DNA of 31,581 nt from CAZGZU01 sp964529855. GTDB taxonomy: Bacteria > Patescibacteriota > Minisyncoccia > Portnoybacterales > UBA2143. The notes under the pieces are model-generated. The model searched no databases. It had not been told where the DNA came from and was given only the letters and a program-made list of their open reading frames with translations. The stretch lies in the NCBI GenBank assembly GCA_964529855.1, contig CAZGZU010000004.1:1-31581 (forward strand), in the 5' to 3' direction. This document shows positions 7,552 through 14,841 of this stretch, piece after piece (positions within the stretch are counted from its first letter, which is position 1; every line of letters starts with the position of its first letter). A program made the translations under genes and the position numbers.

Positions 7552-7929
7552 ATGAAAAGAAATCTGGTAATGATCGGCATGTTAGTATTTTTGGTGGTCT
7601 TTGCAGCATTAGCAGTGGCGTCAATGAACGTGACAACGGAAAGTAACATGGTAACGGTCACGGCTTTGACGAATCAGGAGAACAGTGTAGATTACCCGGC
7701 GCATTCAAGAATCGGTCCATGGGCAAACGTTACGGTGGTATGCTTTTACGACTTCAACGAAAAAATAGTCGCCAATAAAGGGATCCATGATGCCTTCCTT
7801 GTCAATTACTCGAAGCAAATGAGGAAGAACGATATGAAAGCCTACACCGCCGCCTTACGGACTCATCGTCACGATCATACGTTTACTCTGACAGAGAAAA
7901 GGATCGGGACGGTCCGCATCAATATATAA
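7552..7929 (+). CDS. Small exported or membrane-anchored protein, 125 aa
   Basis: I recognise no family. Residues 5-25 form a hydrophobic segment after MKRN, so the protein is exported or anchored by its N-terminus. The remainder of about 100 aa mixes beta-like stretches (NMVTVTALTN, WANVTVVCFYDF) with a basic, His-rich part (ALRTHRHDHTFTLTEKR) that could bind a metal or an acidic surface. The start has a strong SD site, AAGGAGG, 7 bases upstream, and the gene has its own promoter and terminator, so it is a complete single-gene unit. Codons use more C and G in third position than in the flanking genes, which may mean recent acquisition or high expression. Confidence 0.75.
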   Translation: MKRNLVMIGMLVFLVVFAALAVASMNVTTESNMVTVTALTNQENSVDYPAHSRIGPWANVTVVCFYDFNEKIVANKGIHDAFLVNYSKQMRKNDMKAYTAALRTHRHDHTFTLTEKRIGTVRINI

Positions 7930-7973
7930 GCACTTTACAGAAGAGGGCCTCCTAAATAAGGAAGTCCACAATA

Positions 7974-8007
7974 GGGTGGAGTCCATTTACTCCGCCCTTT
8001 TTTATTT
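7974..8007 (+). terminator. Intrinsic terminator of the small exported-protein gene
   Basis: GGGTGGAGT (7974-7982) pairs with ACTCCGCCC (7989-7997) with one G-U pair and a 6-base loop, followed by TTTTTTATTT. Confidence 0.85.
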
Positions 8008-8055
8008 GCCTAAAATTGAGAAACAATTTATACTTAGAATAATTAAGAAAATATT

Positions 8056-8658
8056 ATGAGAGAGCCTGTCCCCAAAACATCTTATCAAGGAGGGCACTAT
8101 CATATTTATAATCGGGGTAATCGCAAGCAGGAAATCTTTGTAGAAGATGCTGATTATCTTTTTTATTTGGAGAAGTTAAGAAAGTATAAGGAGAAATACA
8201 AGATTGGTCTTCTTTGTTATTGCCTGATGCCTAATCATATTCATTTATTGGTGCGTCAGGATTCAGAGATACCTCTTAATCAGTTTATTCAGGCATTTCA
8301 TACCAGTTATTCCATGTATTTTAACCGGCAGTACGATAAAGGAGGTCATTTATTTCAGGGCAGGTTTAAACAGCGGGGAGTTGAGCAGACGGAGAATCTT
8401 TTGTATCTTTCTTCCTATATTCATCTTAACCCAGTAGGCGCTGGCTTAGTGGAGAAGCTGGAGGATTATCAGTGGTCAAGTTATCCTGATTATATTGGTC
8501 TGCGCCAGGGCACGCTTTGTGATAAGGAAATGGTTTTATTAGATGCCACGCCAGAAGAGTATAGGCAAATTACTGAAGAAGAAGTAAAAGAAAAGTTATT
8601 AATGAAATCCTTTATTTTAGAAGATATTGAAGCCAAAACTAAGAAATTAAAGACTTAA
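8056..8658 (+). CDS. REP-associated tyrosine transposase (RAYT, Y1/HUH)
   Basis: A single-strand DNA transposase of the IS200-like Y1 family, specifically the RAYT branch, 200 aa. The N-terminus YHIYNRGNRKQEIF is typical. The metal-binding HUH motif is MPNHIHLLV (His61 and His63). GGHLFQGRFKQ (about residues 96-106) and YLSSYIHLNPVGAGLV (about 117-132) follow, with Tyr121 the probable nucleophile. Family members are known to cut and join REP hairpins carrying a 5' GTAG or similar tetranucleotide. Copies of a palindromic repeat containing GTAG begin directly at this gene's stop codon and are scattered through the window. No second repeat flanks the 5' side. The ATG has no SD site. The C-terminal 40 residues are charged and variable. 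All key residues are present, so it may be active. Confidence 0.92.
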   Translation: MREPVPKTSYQGGHYHIYNRGNRKQEIFVEDADYLFYLEKLRKYKEKYKIGLLCYCLMPNHIHLLVRQDSEIPLNQFIQAFHTSYSMYFNRQYDKGGHLFQGRFKQRGVEQTENLLYLSSYIHLNPVGAGLVEKLEDYQWSSYPDYIGLRQGTLCDKEMVLLDATPEEYRQITEEEVKEKLLMKSFILEDIEAKTKKLKT

Positions 8659-8729
8659 GGCCGTATGTTTTCAGGCCGGGCCTCAAAACCTACGGCCTTG
8701 AGGTCGTATATTTTGAGGCCCGGCCTTAA
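8658..8729. repeat. Three-unit REP-like repeat, copy 1 (72 nt, identical to 9472-9543)
   Basis: It starts at the last base of the transposase stop codon and ends one base before the rfbA ATG. It has three units in alternating orientation: GGCCGTATGTTTTCAGGCC (8659-8677), GGCCTCAAAACCTACGGCC (8679-8697), and a GAGGTCGTATATTTTGAGGCC-type unit (about 8700-8727). The first two form a 19-bp hairpin with two mismatches. The third unit contains TATATT (8707-8712), which resembles a -10 box. Confidence 0.92.
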
Positions 8730-8730
8730 T

Positions 8731-9465
8731 ATGAAAGGTGTTGTTTTGGCAGGTGGGTTTGGTACTCGCCTGCTGCCTTTGACTAAAGTAGTTAATAAAC
8801 AGCTTTTACCGGTTTATAATAAGCCGCTTGTTTATTATCCTATTCTGACTTTGTGTGAGGCAGGTATTAAGGAAATCTTGGTTATTTCCGGACCTGGTCA
8901 CGCTGGTCAATTATTGGATTTATTGGGTTCGGGTAAGGAGTTGGGCGTGGATTTAAGCTATGATATTCAGGAAGAGCCCAAGGGAATTGCGCATGGTTTG
9001 GCAATTGCCGAGGATTTTGCTGACGATGGCGGTATTGCTTTAATTTTAGGTGATAATATTTTTGAAGATAAATTAACCAAGGCAGTAAATGATTTTAAAA
9101 AACAGGAAAAAGGAGCTAAAATCATTCTTAAACAGGTGCCTGATCCGGAAAGATTCGGAGTGGCCCAATTTAATAAAAAAGGCGATAAAATAGCTAAGAT
9201 TATTGAAAAGCCAAAGCGGCCGCCCACCAATTGGATGGTTACCGGCTTTTATATGTATGATAATCGCGTTTTTGACATTATCAGGAAGTTAAATCCTTCA
9301 ACCCGGGGAGAGTATGAAATTACTGATGTTAATAATTTTTATGTTAAAGAAGGGACTATGACTTATCAAAAAGCCAGGGGGAAATGGATTGACGCGGGTA
9401 CCTTTGAATCTTTATTAGAAGCTAATATTTTCATAGCCAAAAAATTTAAAAAGGCCCGGACCTAG
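8731..9465 (+). CDS. rfbA: Glucose-1-phosphate thymidylyltransferase-like (RmlA/RfbA), short form
   Basis: A sugar-1-phosphate nucleotidylyltransferase that would make dTDP-glucose, the entry point to dTDP-rhamnose and related surface sugars. Signature motifs are LAGGFGTRLLPLTK (residues 6-19), NKQLLPVYNKP, LILGDNIFED, IIEKP, VTGFYMYD, TRGEYEITDVN and GKWIDAGTFESLLEAN. At 244 aa it lacks the C-terminal part of classical 290-aa RmlA, a length common in CPR and archaeal homologues. The ATG at 8731 is chosen because the conserved MKGVVLAGG begins there; any longer frame would read through the repeat. No SD site exists other than GAGG (8715-8718) inside the repeat, 12 bases upstream. rfbB, rfbC and rfbD are not adjacent. 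The gene is enclosed by two identical 72-nt repeats. Confidence 0.9.
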   Translation: MKGVVLAGGFGTRLLPLTKVVNKQLLPVYNKPLVYYPILTLCEAGIKEILVISGPGHAGQLLDLLGSGKELGVDLSYDIQEEPKGIAHGLAIAEDFADDGGIALILGDNIFEDKLTKAVNDFKKQEKGAKIILKQVPDPERFGVAQFNKKGDKIAKIIEKPKRPPTNWMVTGFYMYDNRVFDIIRKLNPSTRGEYEITDVNNFYVKEGTMTYQKARGKWIDAGTFESLLEANIFIAKKFKKART

Positions 9466-9471
9466 AAAACG

Positions 9472-9543
9472 AGGCCGTATGTTTTCAGGCCGGGCCTCAA
9501 AACCTACGGCCTTGAGGTCGTATATTTTGAGGCCCGGCCTTAA
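9472..9543. repeat. Three-unit REP-like repeat, copy 2 (72 nt)
   Basis: Base-for-base identical to 8658-8729 and in the same orientation. It fills nearly all the space between the rfbA stop (9465) and the ECF sigma ATG (9546). Its third unit again gives TATATT (9521-9526) and GAGG (9529-9532) just before a start codon. Confidence 0.92.
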
Positions 9544-9545
9544 AT

Positions 9546-10043
9546 ATGAAAAAGAAGGAGTTTGTAAAACTTTATGATGAGTATGCGCCGCGGATTTACC
9601 GATTTGTCTGTCTGAAAGTCAACTCATCGCAGGACTCTGAAGATCTGACTTCAGAAGCTTTTTTTAAGTTTTGGCGGAATTTTGGCGATAAAAGTAAAAA
9701 TATCGATAATCCGCGGGCTTTATTATATCGGATAGCTAATAATTTAGTAACTGATTTTTACCGGAAAAAAGCGCGTACTGAAGTGGTTTCTGACCCGGAA
9801 GATAGTCTTTTAGCGGAAATTAGGGATAAAACTGACTTGAATGAGAGAATAAGCCTGGCTTCAGACGTTGACCAGGTTAAAAAGGCCCTGGAGCAGCTTA
9901 AGGGGGATTATCAGAATATCATTATCTGGCATTATTTAGATGATTTTTCAGCCAAGGAAATCGCCCAGATTATGGAAAAACCTGAATCATCAGTCAGGGT
10001 TCTGATTCATCGGGCCTTGAATGCTTTGAAAAAGAAGTTATAG
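9546..10043 (+). CDS. ECF-type RNA polymerase sigma factor, 165 aa
   Basis: A group 4 sigma factor that would redirect RNA polymerase to a small regulon. Region 2 covers about residues 7-75, with FVKLYDEYAPRIYRFVCLKV, SQDSEDLTSEAFFKFWRN and NPRALLYRIANNLVTDFYRK. A charged linker follows, then region 4 (about 105-165) with LKGDYQNIIIWHYLDDFSAKE and EKPESSVRVLIHRALNALKK forming the helix-turn-helix that reads the -35. Length is normal. The ATG lies 2 bases after the repeat copy and there is no SD site outside the repeat. The next gene encodes a single-pass DUF5667-like protein, the usual sort of partner for a membrane anti-sigma. The S-layer-like gene follows and is a plausible target. Confidence 0.9.
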   Translation: MKKKEFVKLYDEYAPRIYRFVCLKVNSSQDSEDLTSEAFFKFWRNFGDKSKNIDNPRALLYRIANNLVTDFYRKKARTEVVSDPEDSLLAEIRDKTDLNERISLASDVDQVKKALEQLKGDYQNIIIWHYLDDFSAKEIAQIMEKPESSVRVLIHRALNALKKKL

Positions 10044-10047
10044 GTTT

Positions 10048-10090
10048 GAGGCCGTAGGTTTTTAGGCCCGGCCTCAAAAACTACGGCCTC
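10048..10090. repeat. Two-unit REP-like hairpin after the sigma gene
   Basis: Arms 10048-10068 and 10070-10090 are inverted copies (19 of 21 positions match) around a single base. It begins 5 bases after the ECF sigma stop and could also act as a transcript-end or processing hairpin. The remaining 64 bases before the next ATG are AT-rich, with no clear promoter. Confidence 0.85.
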
Positions 10091-10154
10091 AAAATGGGCA
10101 AAATAGTCAAAAATGGTAATGAAATCAGGGTTTATTCGTCTTAATATATAGAAC

Positions 10155-10922
10155 ATGGAGCAGGATTTAATTAGGAAAATTAAGCAATTAAAAGGAATTC
10201 AGCCCAGTCAGGAGTGGCTGAATTCAACGCGTCATAATTTGGCTGTGCGGGTTGATTTTGACCAAAGAGCTGGTTCAAAAGCAGGAATCGGCCTTTTTAA
10301 TTGGTTTAGACAAGGCCAATCAGTCGCTCTGACAGTTTGTTTGCTGCTTATTTTCTTCCTCGGACCCTGGTTAGTGGTTAAGGCCTCGCAAGCCAGTTTG
10401 CCCGGCGAATTCCTTTATCCGATTAAAAGAATAACCGAGGATTTCCAGGCCAGCATTGCTTCGGATAACAGCAAAGCCCAATTACAGGCAGAGTTTGCCA
10501 GTCGTCGTTTAGATGAATTGACTAAAATAACCGAGGATTCCTTTGCCCCGGAAGAGAAAACAGAGAAAGCCAGGCAGGTGGTTGATGACCTTAGGAATAA
10601 TCTGGCTGGTGTCAGTGTTCATCTTGGGGATATTTCCAAGGAAAAAGCCATTGCTGTAGCCAAAAAAGCCCAAACAATAAAGAAAAATCTGGACAAAACC
10701 AAGGAAGAAGCGCCTTTGGACGTGCAGGATGATTTAGCGGAAGCGGAAAAAGCCGTGGCAGAGATTAATGACCAGATTTTGAGCGTTTTGGTTGACGAGG
10801 GCGCCCAGGGAACGGCTACGACTACCCTTGACCAGGAAATCCTCATTTTCCTGCAAGAAACAGAGGAAGGGACCGTTACCACCACTGATAAAGTTATTAA
10901 TGGCAATGGTTTGGAAGAATAA
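10155..10922 (+). CDS. DUF5667-type single-pass membrane protein, probable anti-sigma factor
   Basis: A 255-aa protein with a cytoplasmic N-terminus of about 50 residues, one membrane segment (about residues 55-76, SVALTVCLLLIFFLGPWLVV) and an extracellular helical domain. Directly after the membrane segment comes SLPGEFLYPIKRITEDF, the signature of the DUF5667 family, followed by long helices with KAQLQAEFASRRLDEL and many Lys/Glu/Ala residues. The tail is Thr/Glu-rich. The family often sits beside ECF sigma genes, and the short cytoplasmic head could hold the sigma, but no zinc-binding anti-sigma motif (HxxxCxxC) is present. The start ATG at 10155 has no SD site. The most likely role is a membrane sensor or anchor that sequesters the sigma until envelope stress. 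Confidence 0.82.
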   Translation: MEQDLIRKIKQLKGIQPSQEWLNSTRHNLAVRVDFDQRAGSKAGIGLFNWFRQGQSVALTVCLLLIFFLGPWLVVKASQASLPGEFLYPIKRITEDFQASIASDNSKAQLQAEFASRRLDELTKITEDSFAPEEKTEKARQVVDDLRNNLAGVSVHLGDISKEKAIAVAKKAQTIKKNLDKTKEEAPLDVQDDLAEAEKAVAEINDQILSVLVDEGAQGTATTTLDQEILIFLQETEEGTVTTTDKVINGNGLEE

Positions 10923-10925
10923 TTG

Positions 10926-10934
10926 TTATCCACA
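10926..10934 (+). promoter_or_regulatory. Perfect DnaA box
   Basis: TTATCCACA, extending to TTATCCACAATT, the same 12-mer as on the minus strand at 7388-7399. It lies 4 bases after the DUF5667 stop, about 100 bases upstream of the S-layer promoter. Isolated, so its function is uncertain. Confidence 0.4.
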
Positions 10935-11035
10935 ATTTCAGCTTGCTTAATCAGTTTATTGAAAATATAATTGAGAATATGAGAGTCCACTATTTCAAGA
11001 GAAAGGTCGAAGCCCGATAAACAATTGGGATTCTC

Positions 11036-11065
11036 TTGACAATTGGACAAGTAAATTACTATACT
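11036..11065 (+). promoter_or_regulatory. Strong sigma70 promoter of the S-layer-like gene
   Basis: TTGACA (11036-11041), an 18-base spacer, then TATACT (11060-11065). The -35 is perfect and the -10 differs from consensus at one position. The start near 11072 gives a leader of about 100 bases. Confidence 0.8.
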
Positions 11066-11121
11066 AATAGCTCAGTCGTAAATTAAACGGTCGATACGGC
11101 TGGAACAAATTAAGGTCGAAT

Positions 11122-11156
11122 GAGATTGTCTAATAGCATATGAATTAGCCAATCTC
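11122..11156 (+). promoter_or_regulatory. Hairpin in the S-layer mRNA leader
   Basis: GAGATTG-T-CTAAT (11122-11134) pairs with ATTAG-C-CAATCTC (11144-11156) with a single internal mismatch and a 9-base loop. It ends 17 bases before the ATG and has no T tract, so it is more likely an mRNA-stabilising or translation-control hairpin than a terminator. Confidence 0.6.
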
Positions 11157-11173
11157 AGAGATACAAAACAATA

Positions 11174-14100
11174 ATGAGTAAAAAATTACAAAAGCCAATT
11201 TCGGTTTTGACTTCTATTACGACAATTGCCTGGCTTTCCGGAGCAGCTATGTTAGCTCCTATGGCAGCCACGGCAGCCGTGGTAGACGGTGATTTAATTC
11301 GCAATCCGAGTGCCGAAGGCTTAGCTCAATTCGACATTTATATTGTCAAAGTTGTCGGCGAGAAGAAGTTTAAGAGATTGATTCTAAGCCCTCATGTATT
11401 TGAGAGCTACGAGCACTTTGACAAGAATGGCAATGGCAACAATTGGGATGATGTAATGGACGTTGACCAGGCGACCATGAATGCCTACACGACTTCTGAC
11501 CTAGTCCGAACAACCGGCACAGACCCGGTTTATCGGCTCTATGCGGAAGAAGGGGCTGATACTGGTAGTAAATATTGGCTCAATATGACAGCTAGTGAAT
11601 TTGGAGCTGTTTTTGACGCTGATTCAATTTATACCATTAACAGCACTGACGAAGCAGGCTACACGTCTGGCGCCAACATTACTAACCCCAATGCTGCTTT
11701 TCCGCCTACTGGAGTAGTCAGTGAAGGAACTCTGACGATTACCCTGGCAGCTGACACGCCAGCGGCCGGTTATGCCATCAAGAATTCTACACGAGTTCCC
11801 TTTACCAAGCTTAATCTTACAGCCACTGGTGGTGATGTAGTTATTGACTCGTTGAAGGTAGAAAGAACTGGCTCTCCGGCCAGTGACGGTGCCTTTAGTG
11901 GAGTCAATGTCCTGAAGCCCGACGGTGATTTGTTAAGTTCTTCTTACAAGACGCTTAATTCAGTTCACCAGGCCAGCTTTACGGAAAATATCACCGTATC
12001 CAATGGTACGACAGCCAGTTATACTATTGTTGGTAAAATGGCTGACGTGAATACTTACGCTAGTGAAGTACCAACCTTATCTTTGGCTGAAGTAAATCTG
12101 TCCGGCGATGCTACGCTTAATGCCAGCTTACCGATTACCGGTAATGCCATGACCATTAACACGACTATTAACATCGCTGATTTGGACATAGACGAGAGTC
12201 CTGATGTCGGAACAGCCACTAAGGAAGTTGGCACAACTGATTATGATTTTGTTCACATTAAGCTGACGAATTCGGCCAGTGATGCTGACATTCAGATTGA
12301 ATCAATTAAATTTAACAATGTTGGTTCAGCTGATGACGCGGACGTGGCTAATATGAAGCTGTTGTATTACAACACTGGTGAAGTTCTGGCCACAGCTGAC
12401 ATGATTGGTAATTACATTTACTTTGACCTGTCCGGCTGCGGTGATACTTGTGAGATTGGTAAAGGCAAGAACAAGACATACAGCTTAAGAGGTGATATTA
12501 TTGGCGGTTCCGGTAGAACTTTGGACTTTGACATTAAGAAAGTTGAGCACGTAGTGGCTAAGGATTTGCTTAACAGCGTTTATGTCACTCCCACCGGTAC
12601 GGCAATTAATTACGGTAACATAGTAACCATCTCTCGCGGTAAGTTGAATGTTACCAAGACCGATACGGTCCAGGCCAGCAACATCTCTGATGATTCAAGC
12701 GACATACAATTCGGTTCCTGGGATTTCTGGGTAAGAGGCGAGTCCATTACCGTAAGTACGATTAAGTTTGACATTGAGATTACTGATAATGCTACTAGCG
12801 GATGGGATTGTGAGGACATGACTAATTTAGTCCTGACCAACAATACTACTGGCGAGACATTAACTGGTGGTACTGATGGTGCTGAGGATAGCAGCGGAAG
12901 CAATGATGGTTATGTGAGCTTTACTGATTCCTTTACCCTGCCAATCGGTCATAATGAAATTATTATGACTGGCACAGTTAATTCTACTCCAAATGATACT
13001 GACACAGTGCAAGTTGGCGTTGACTTTACAGCAGCTAGCACAGATAATCTTGATGCAACCGGTGACGTGACCGGTGATGCGATTGCTCTTTCAGCCACAG
13101 CGGCTGACTGTTATGCTACGCCATATGGTGTGGAAATTGATGCAAATCTGCTTACCTTTAAGGGTTTGGCCTTAGCGGTAACCACTTTGAGCTTACCAGC
13201 TGCCAAGACCATTGCAGCCGGTACCTCTAACATTCTGTACAGCACCATTAACTTTGATGCTGGTGAGTCCAGTGAGAATGTTAAGATAACTCAATTCCTG
13301 TTCACCATTGTCAGTAACAGTACTGGTAAGGCAAATGAAATTCAGAACATCAGGTTTGTAGTGGATGGTGAGGACATCGGCGTAATCAAGAACGGTACAG
13401 AGAGCACGGCCAGCGACACTTCAGAGCAAATTACCGTTTCCTTAAGCGGTAGCGAGCAATTCGTAGTGACCAAGGGCACGGCCTCCACCATGGAGATTTA
13501 TGCTGATTTGGCAGCCGGTGCTACAGCAGCTGGTACCCACAAACTCCAGATTAGCAGCGCCAGTGCAACAGCTGATACAGTAACGGCCATCGGCGAGACC
13601 AGCGGCACTGGTGTTACCGAAACCTATTCTTCGGCGCAAGCCAATAGTGTCACTGTTGGCACGGCCGGCGGTACAGTTAAGGTTACAGCCGATTCTTCCA
13701 ATCCGACTGGCGCTTTGCTGTCGGCTGGCACAGACGGTGTTACTTTGGCGGCCTTTAACTTCCTGGCTACCAGCACAGAAGACGTTGAGTTGGATTATCT
13801 CTATCTGACTCAAGTGACTACGGCGACAGCTTCAGCTTCTTACAAGGATTATGACCGTATTTACTTTGAGAACGAAGCTGGTGAGGAAGTAGGTGGTACC
13901 AGCATGACGCCAACCAGCACCTTCCCCAAGATAAACTTTGCTGACGATGCCTTTGTGGTGGATATTGATGATACTGATGGAGAAATTCTCTACCTTAAGG
14001 CCGACTTAGCGGCTATTGGCAGCGGTTATAACGGCACAGCCGGTCATTATCTTGGCTACAAGATTGCGGCCGCGGCTGACGTAGTGGCTAAAGGCGACTT

Positions 14101-14740
14101 AAGCGGTAGTGGTTCTCACGAGTACATCAGCTCGCCAAACGGTAACACCTTCTACGTCTATAAGAGCTATCCGACATTTGCCAAGGTAGCGGTGGGCACC
14201 AACAAGTTGGGTAATGGCACCATGGACTTGTATAAGTTCACGGTAACAGCCGATGACAGTGGCGATATTGCTCTCTACAAGTTTATGTTTGATATTTCCA
14301 CAACGGTTGCCACGGTTCAGGCATCCAGCTTGTATGTCTATGACATAACCGACCCGGCGGAAATTACCCTGAATGCTACAGCTGGCTCAGCTCATCTGGG
14401 CATCTGGGAATCATCCGGTTGGGATGGTACGGGCGTAAGCGGCACTCAGATAGTTGTTGCCAAGAACACAACTCGTACTTTTGTTCTGCGCGGCAATATA
14501 TCAGGCGCCGCTAGTGGCGCTTCGGTAACTACCAGAGTGGGTGGTGATGCAGCTCGTCTCAGTGTAGGCGGTACTTTGATGGATGCGGCCTCTGATGTAG
14601 ATGGTGACCAGTATGACGGCTTTATCTGGTCTGATAAGAGCGATGGCGCTCACACCGCAAGCACTGATGACTGGACTAATGGTTACTTAGTGCCTGGTCT
14701 GCCTTCCAGTTCCAGCACGCCTGAAACTATTGCTTACTAA
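11174..14740 (+). CDS. S-layer-like secreted surface protein, 1188 aa
   Basis: A large secreted beta-rich protein, probably the main surface-layer subunit. A signal peptide covers about residues 1-35 (hydrophobic core SVLTSITTIAWLSGAAMLAP, ending AATAA). The following domain (about 36-150, VDGDLIRNPSAEGLAQFDIY to YWLNMTASEF) resembles the N-terminal domain of other CPR S-layer candidates. The remainder is a series of Thr/Ser/Asp/Gly-rich beta-sandwich-like segments with recurring phrases such as NILYSTINFDAGESSENVKITQ. The protein is very rich in Ala, Thr, Asp and Gly and poor in Cys. The C-terminus NGYLVPGLPSSSSTPETIAY looks like a conserved sorting or assembly tail. Codons favour AAG, AAC and GAC over the AAA, AAT and GAT of its neighbours, consistent with very high expression. 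It has its own strong promoter, hairpin leader and terminator but no SD site. Several NxT/NxS sequons are present, though glycosylation is only inferred. Confidence 0.85.
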   Translation: MSKKLQKPISVLTSITTIAWLSGAAMLAPMAATAAVVDGDLIRNPSAEGLAQFDIYIVKVVGEKKFKRLILSPHVFESYEHFDKNGNGNNWDDVMDVDQATMNAYTTSDLVRTTGTDPVYRLYAEEGADTGSKYWLNMTASEFGAVFDADSIYTINSTDEAGYTSGANITNPNAAFPPTGVVSEGTLTITLAADTPAAGYAIKNSTRVPFTKLNLTATGGDVVIDSLKVERTGSPASDGAFSGVNVLKPDGDLLSSSYKTLNSVHQASFTENITVSNGTTASYTIVGKMADVNTYASEVPTLSLAEVNLSGDATLNASLPITGNAMTINTTINIADLDIDESPDVGTATKEVGTTDYDFVHIKLTNSASDADIQIESIKFNNVGSADDADVANMKLLYYNTGEVLATADMIGNYIYFDLSGCGDTCEIGKGKNKTYSLRGDIIGGSGRTLDFDIKKVEHVVAKDLLNSVYVTPTGTAINYGNIVTISRGKLNVTKTDTVQASNISDDSSDIQFGSWDFWVRGESITVSTIKFDIEITDNATSGWDCEDMTNLVLTNNTTGETLTGGTDGAEDSSGSNDGYVSFTDSFTLPIGHNEIIMTGTVNSTPNDTDTVQVGVDFTAASTDNLDATGDVTGDAIALSATAADCYATPYGVEIDANLLTFKGLALAVTTLSLPAAKTIAAGTSNILYSTINFDAGESSENVKITQFLFTIVSNSTGKANEIQNIRFVVDGEDIGVIKNGTESTASDTSEQITVSLSGSEQFVVTKGTASTMEIYADLAAGATAAGTHKLQISSASATADTVTAIGETSGTGVTETYSSAQANSVTVGTAGGTVKVTADSSNPTGALLSAGTDGVTLAAFNFLATSTEDVELDYLYLTQVTTATASASYKDYDRIYFENEAGEEVGGTSMTPTSTFPKINFADDAFVVDIDDTDGEILYLKADLAAIGSGYNGTAGHYLGYKIAAAADVVAKGDLSGSGSHEYISSPNGNTFYVYKSYPTFAKVAVGTNKLGNGTMDLYKFTVTADDSGDIALYKFMFDISTTVATVQASSLYVYDITDPAEITLNATAGSAHLGIWESSGWDGTGVSGTQIVVAKNTTRTFVLRGNISGAASGASVTTRVGGDAARLSVGGTLMDAASDVDGDQYDGFIWSDKSDGAHTASTDDWTNGYLVPGLPSSSSTPETIAY

Positions 14741-14762
14741 TCTCTGTTTCCTTGTCAGAGAA

Positions 14763-14796
14763 AAAGAGCCCTGGCTTGCCAGGGCTCTTTTGTTTT
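14763..14796 (+). terminator. Strong intrinsic terminator of the S-layer-like gene
   Basis: AAAGAGCCCTGGC (14763-14775) and GCCAGGGCTCTTT (14778-14790) form a perfect 13-bp stem followed by TGTTTT. Confidence 0.92.
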
Positions 14797-14841
14797 GGTA
14801 AGATTAGTTGTATAAAAATAAGTTGCTAAAAAAATTATTGT

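Noticed and set aside
11102..11133. GGAAC ... TCTAA as an ECF-type promoter for the S-layer gene
   Set aside because: The gap after the GGAACAA-type box is about 20 bases, longer than the usual 15-17, and the TCTAA lies in the stem of the leader hairpin.
12610..13813. Long leftward and alternative frames inside the S-layer-like gene
   Set aside because: They are shadows caused by its biased codon use; no start signals and low-complexity products.
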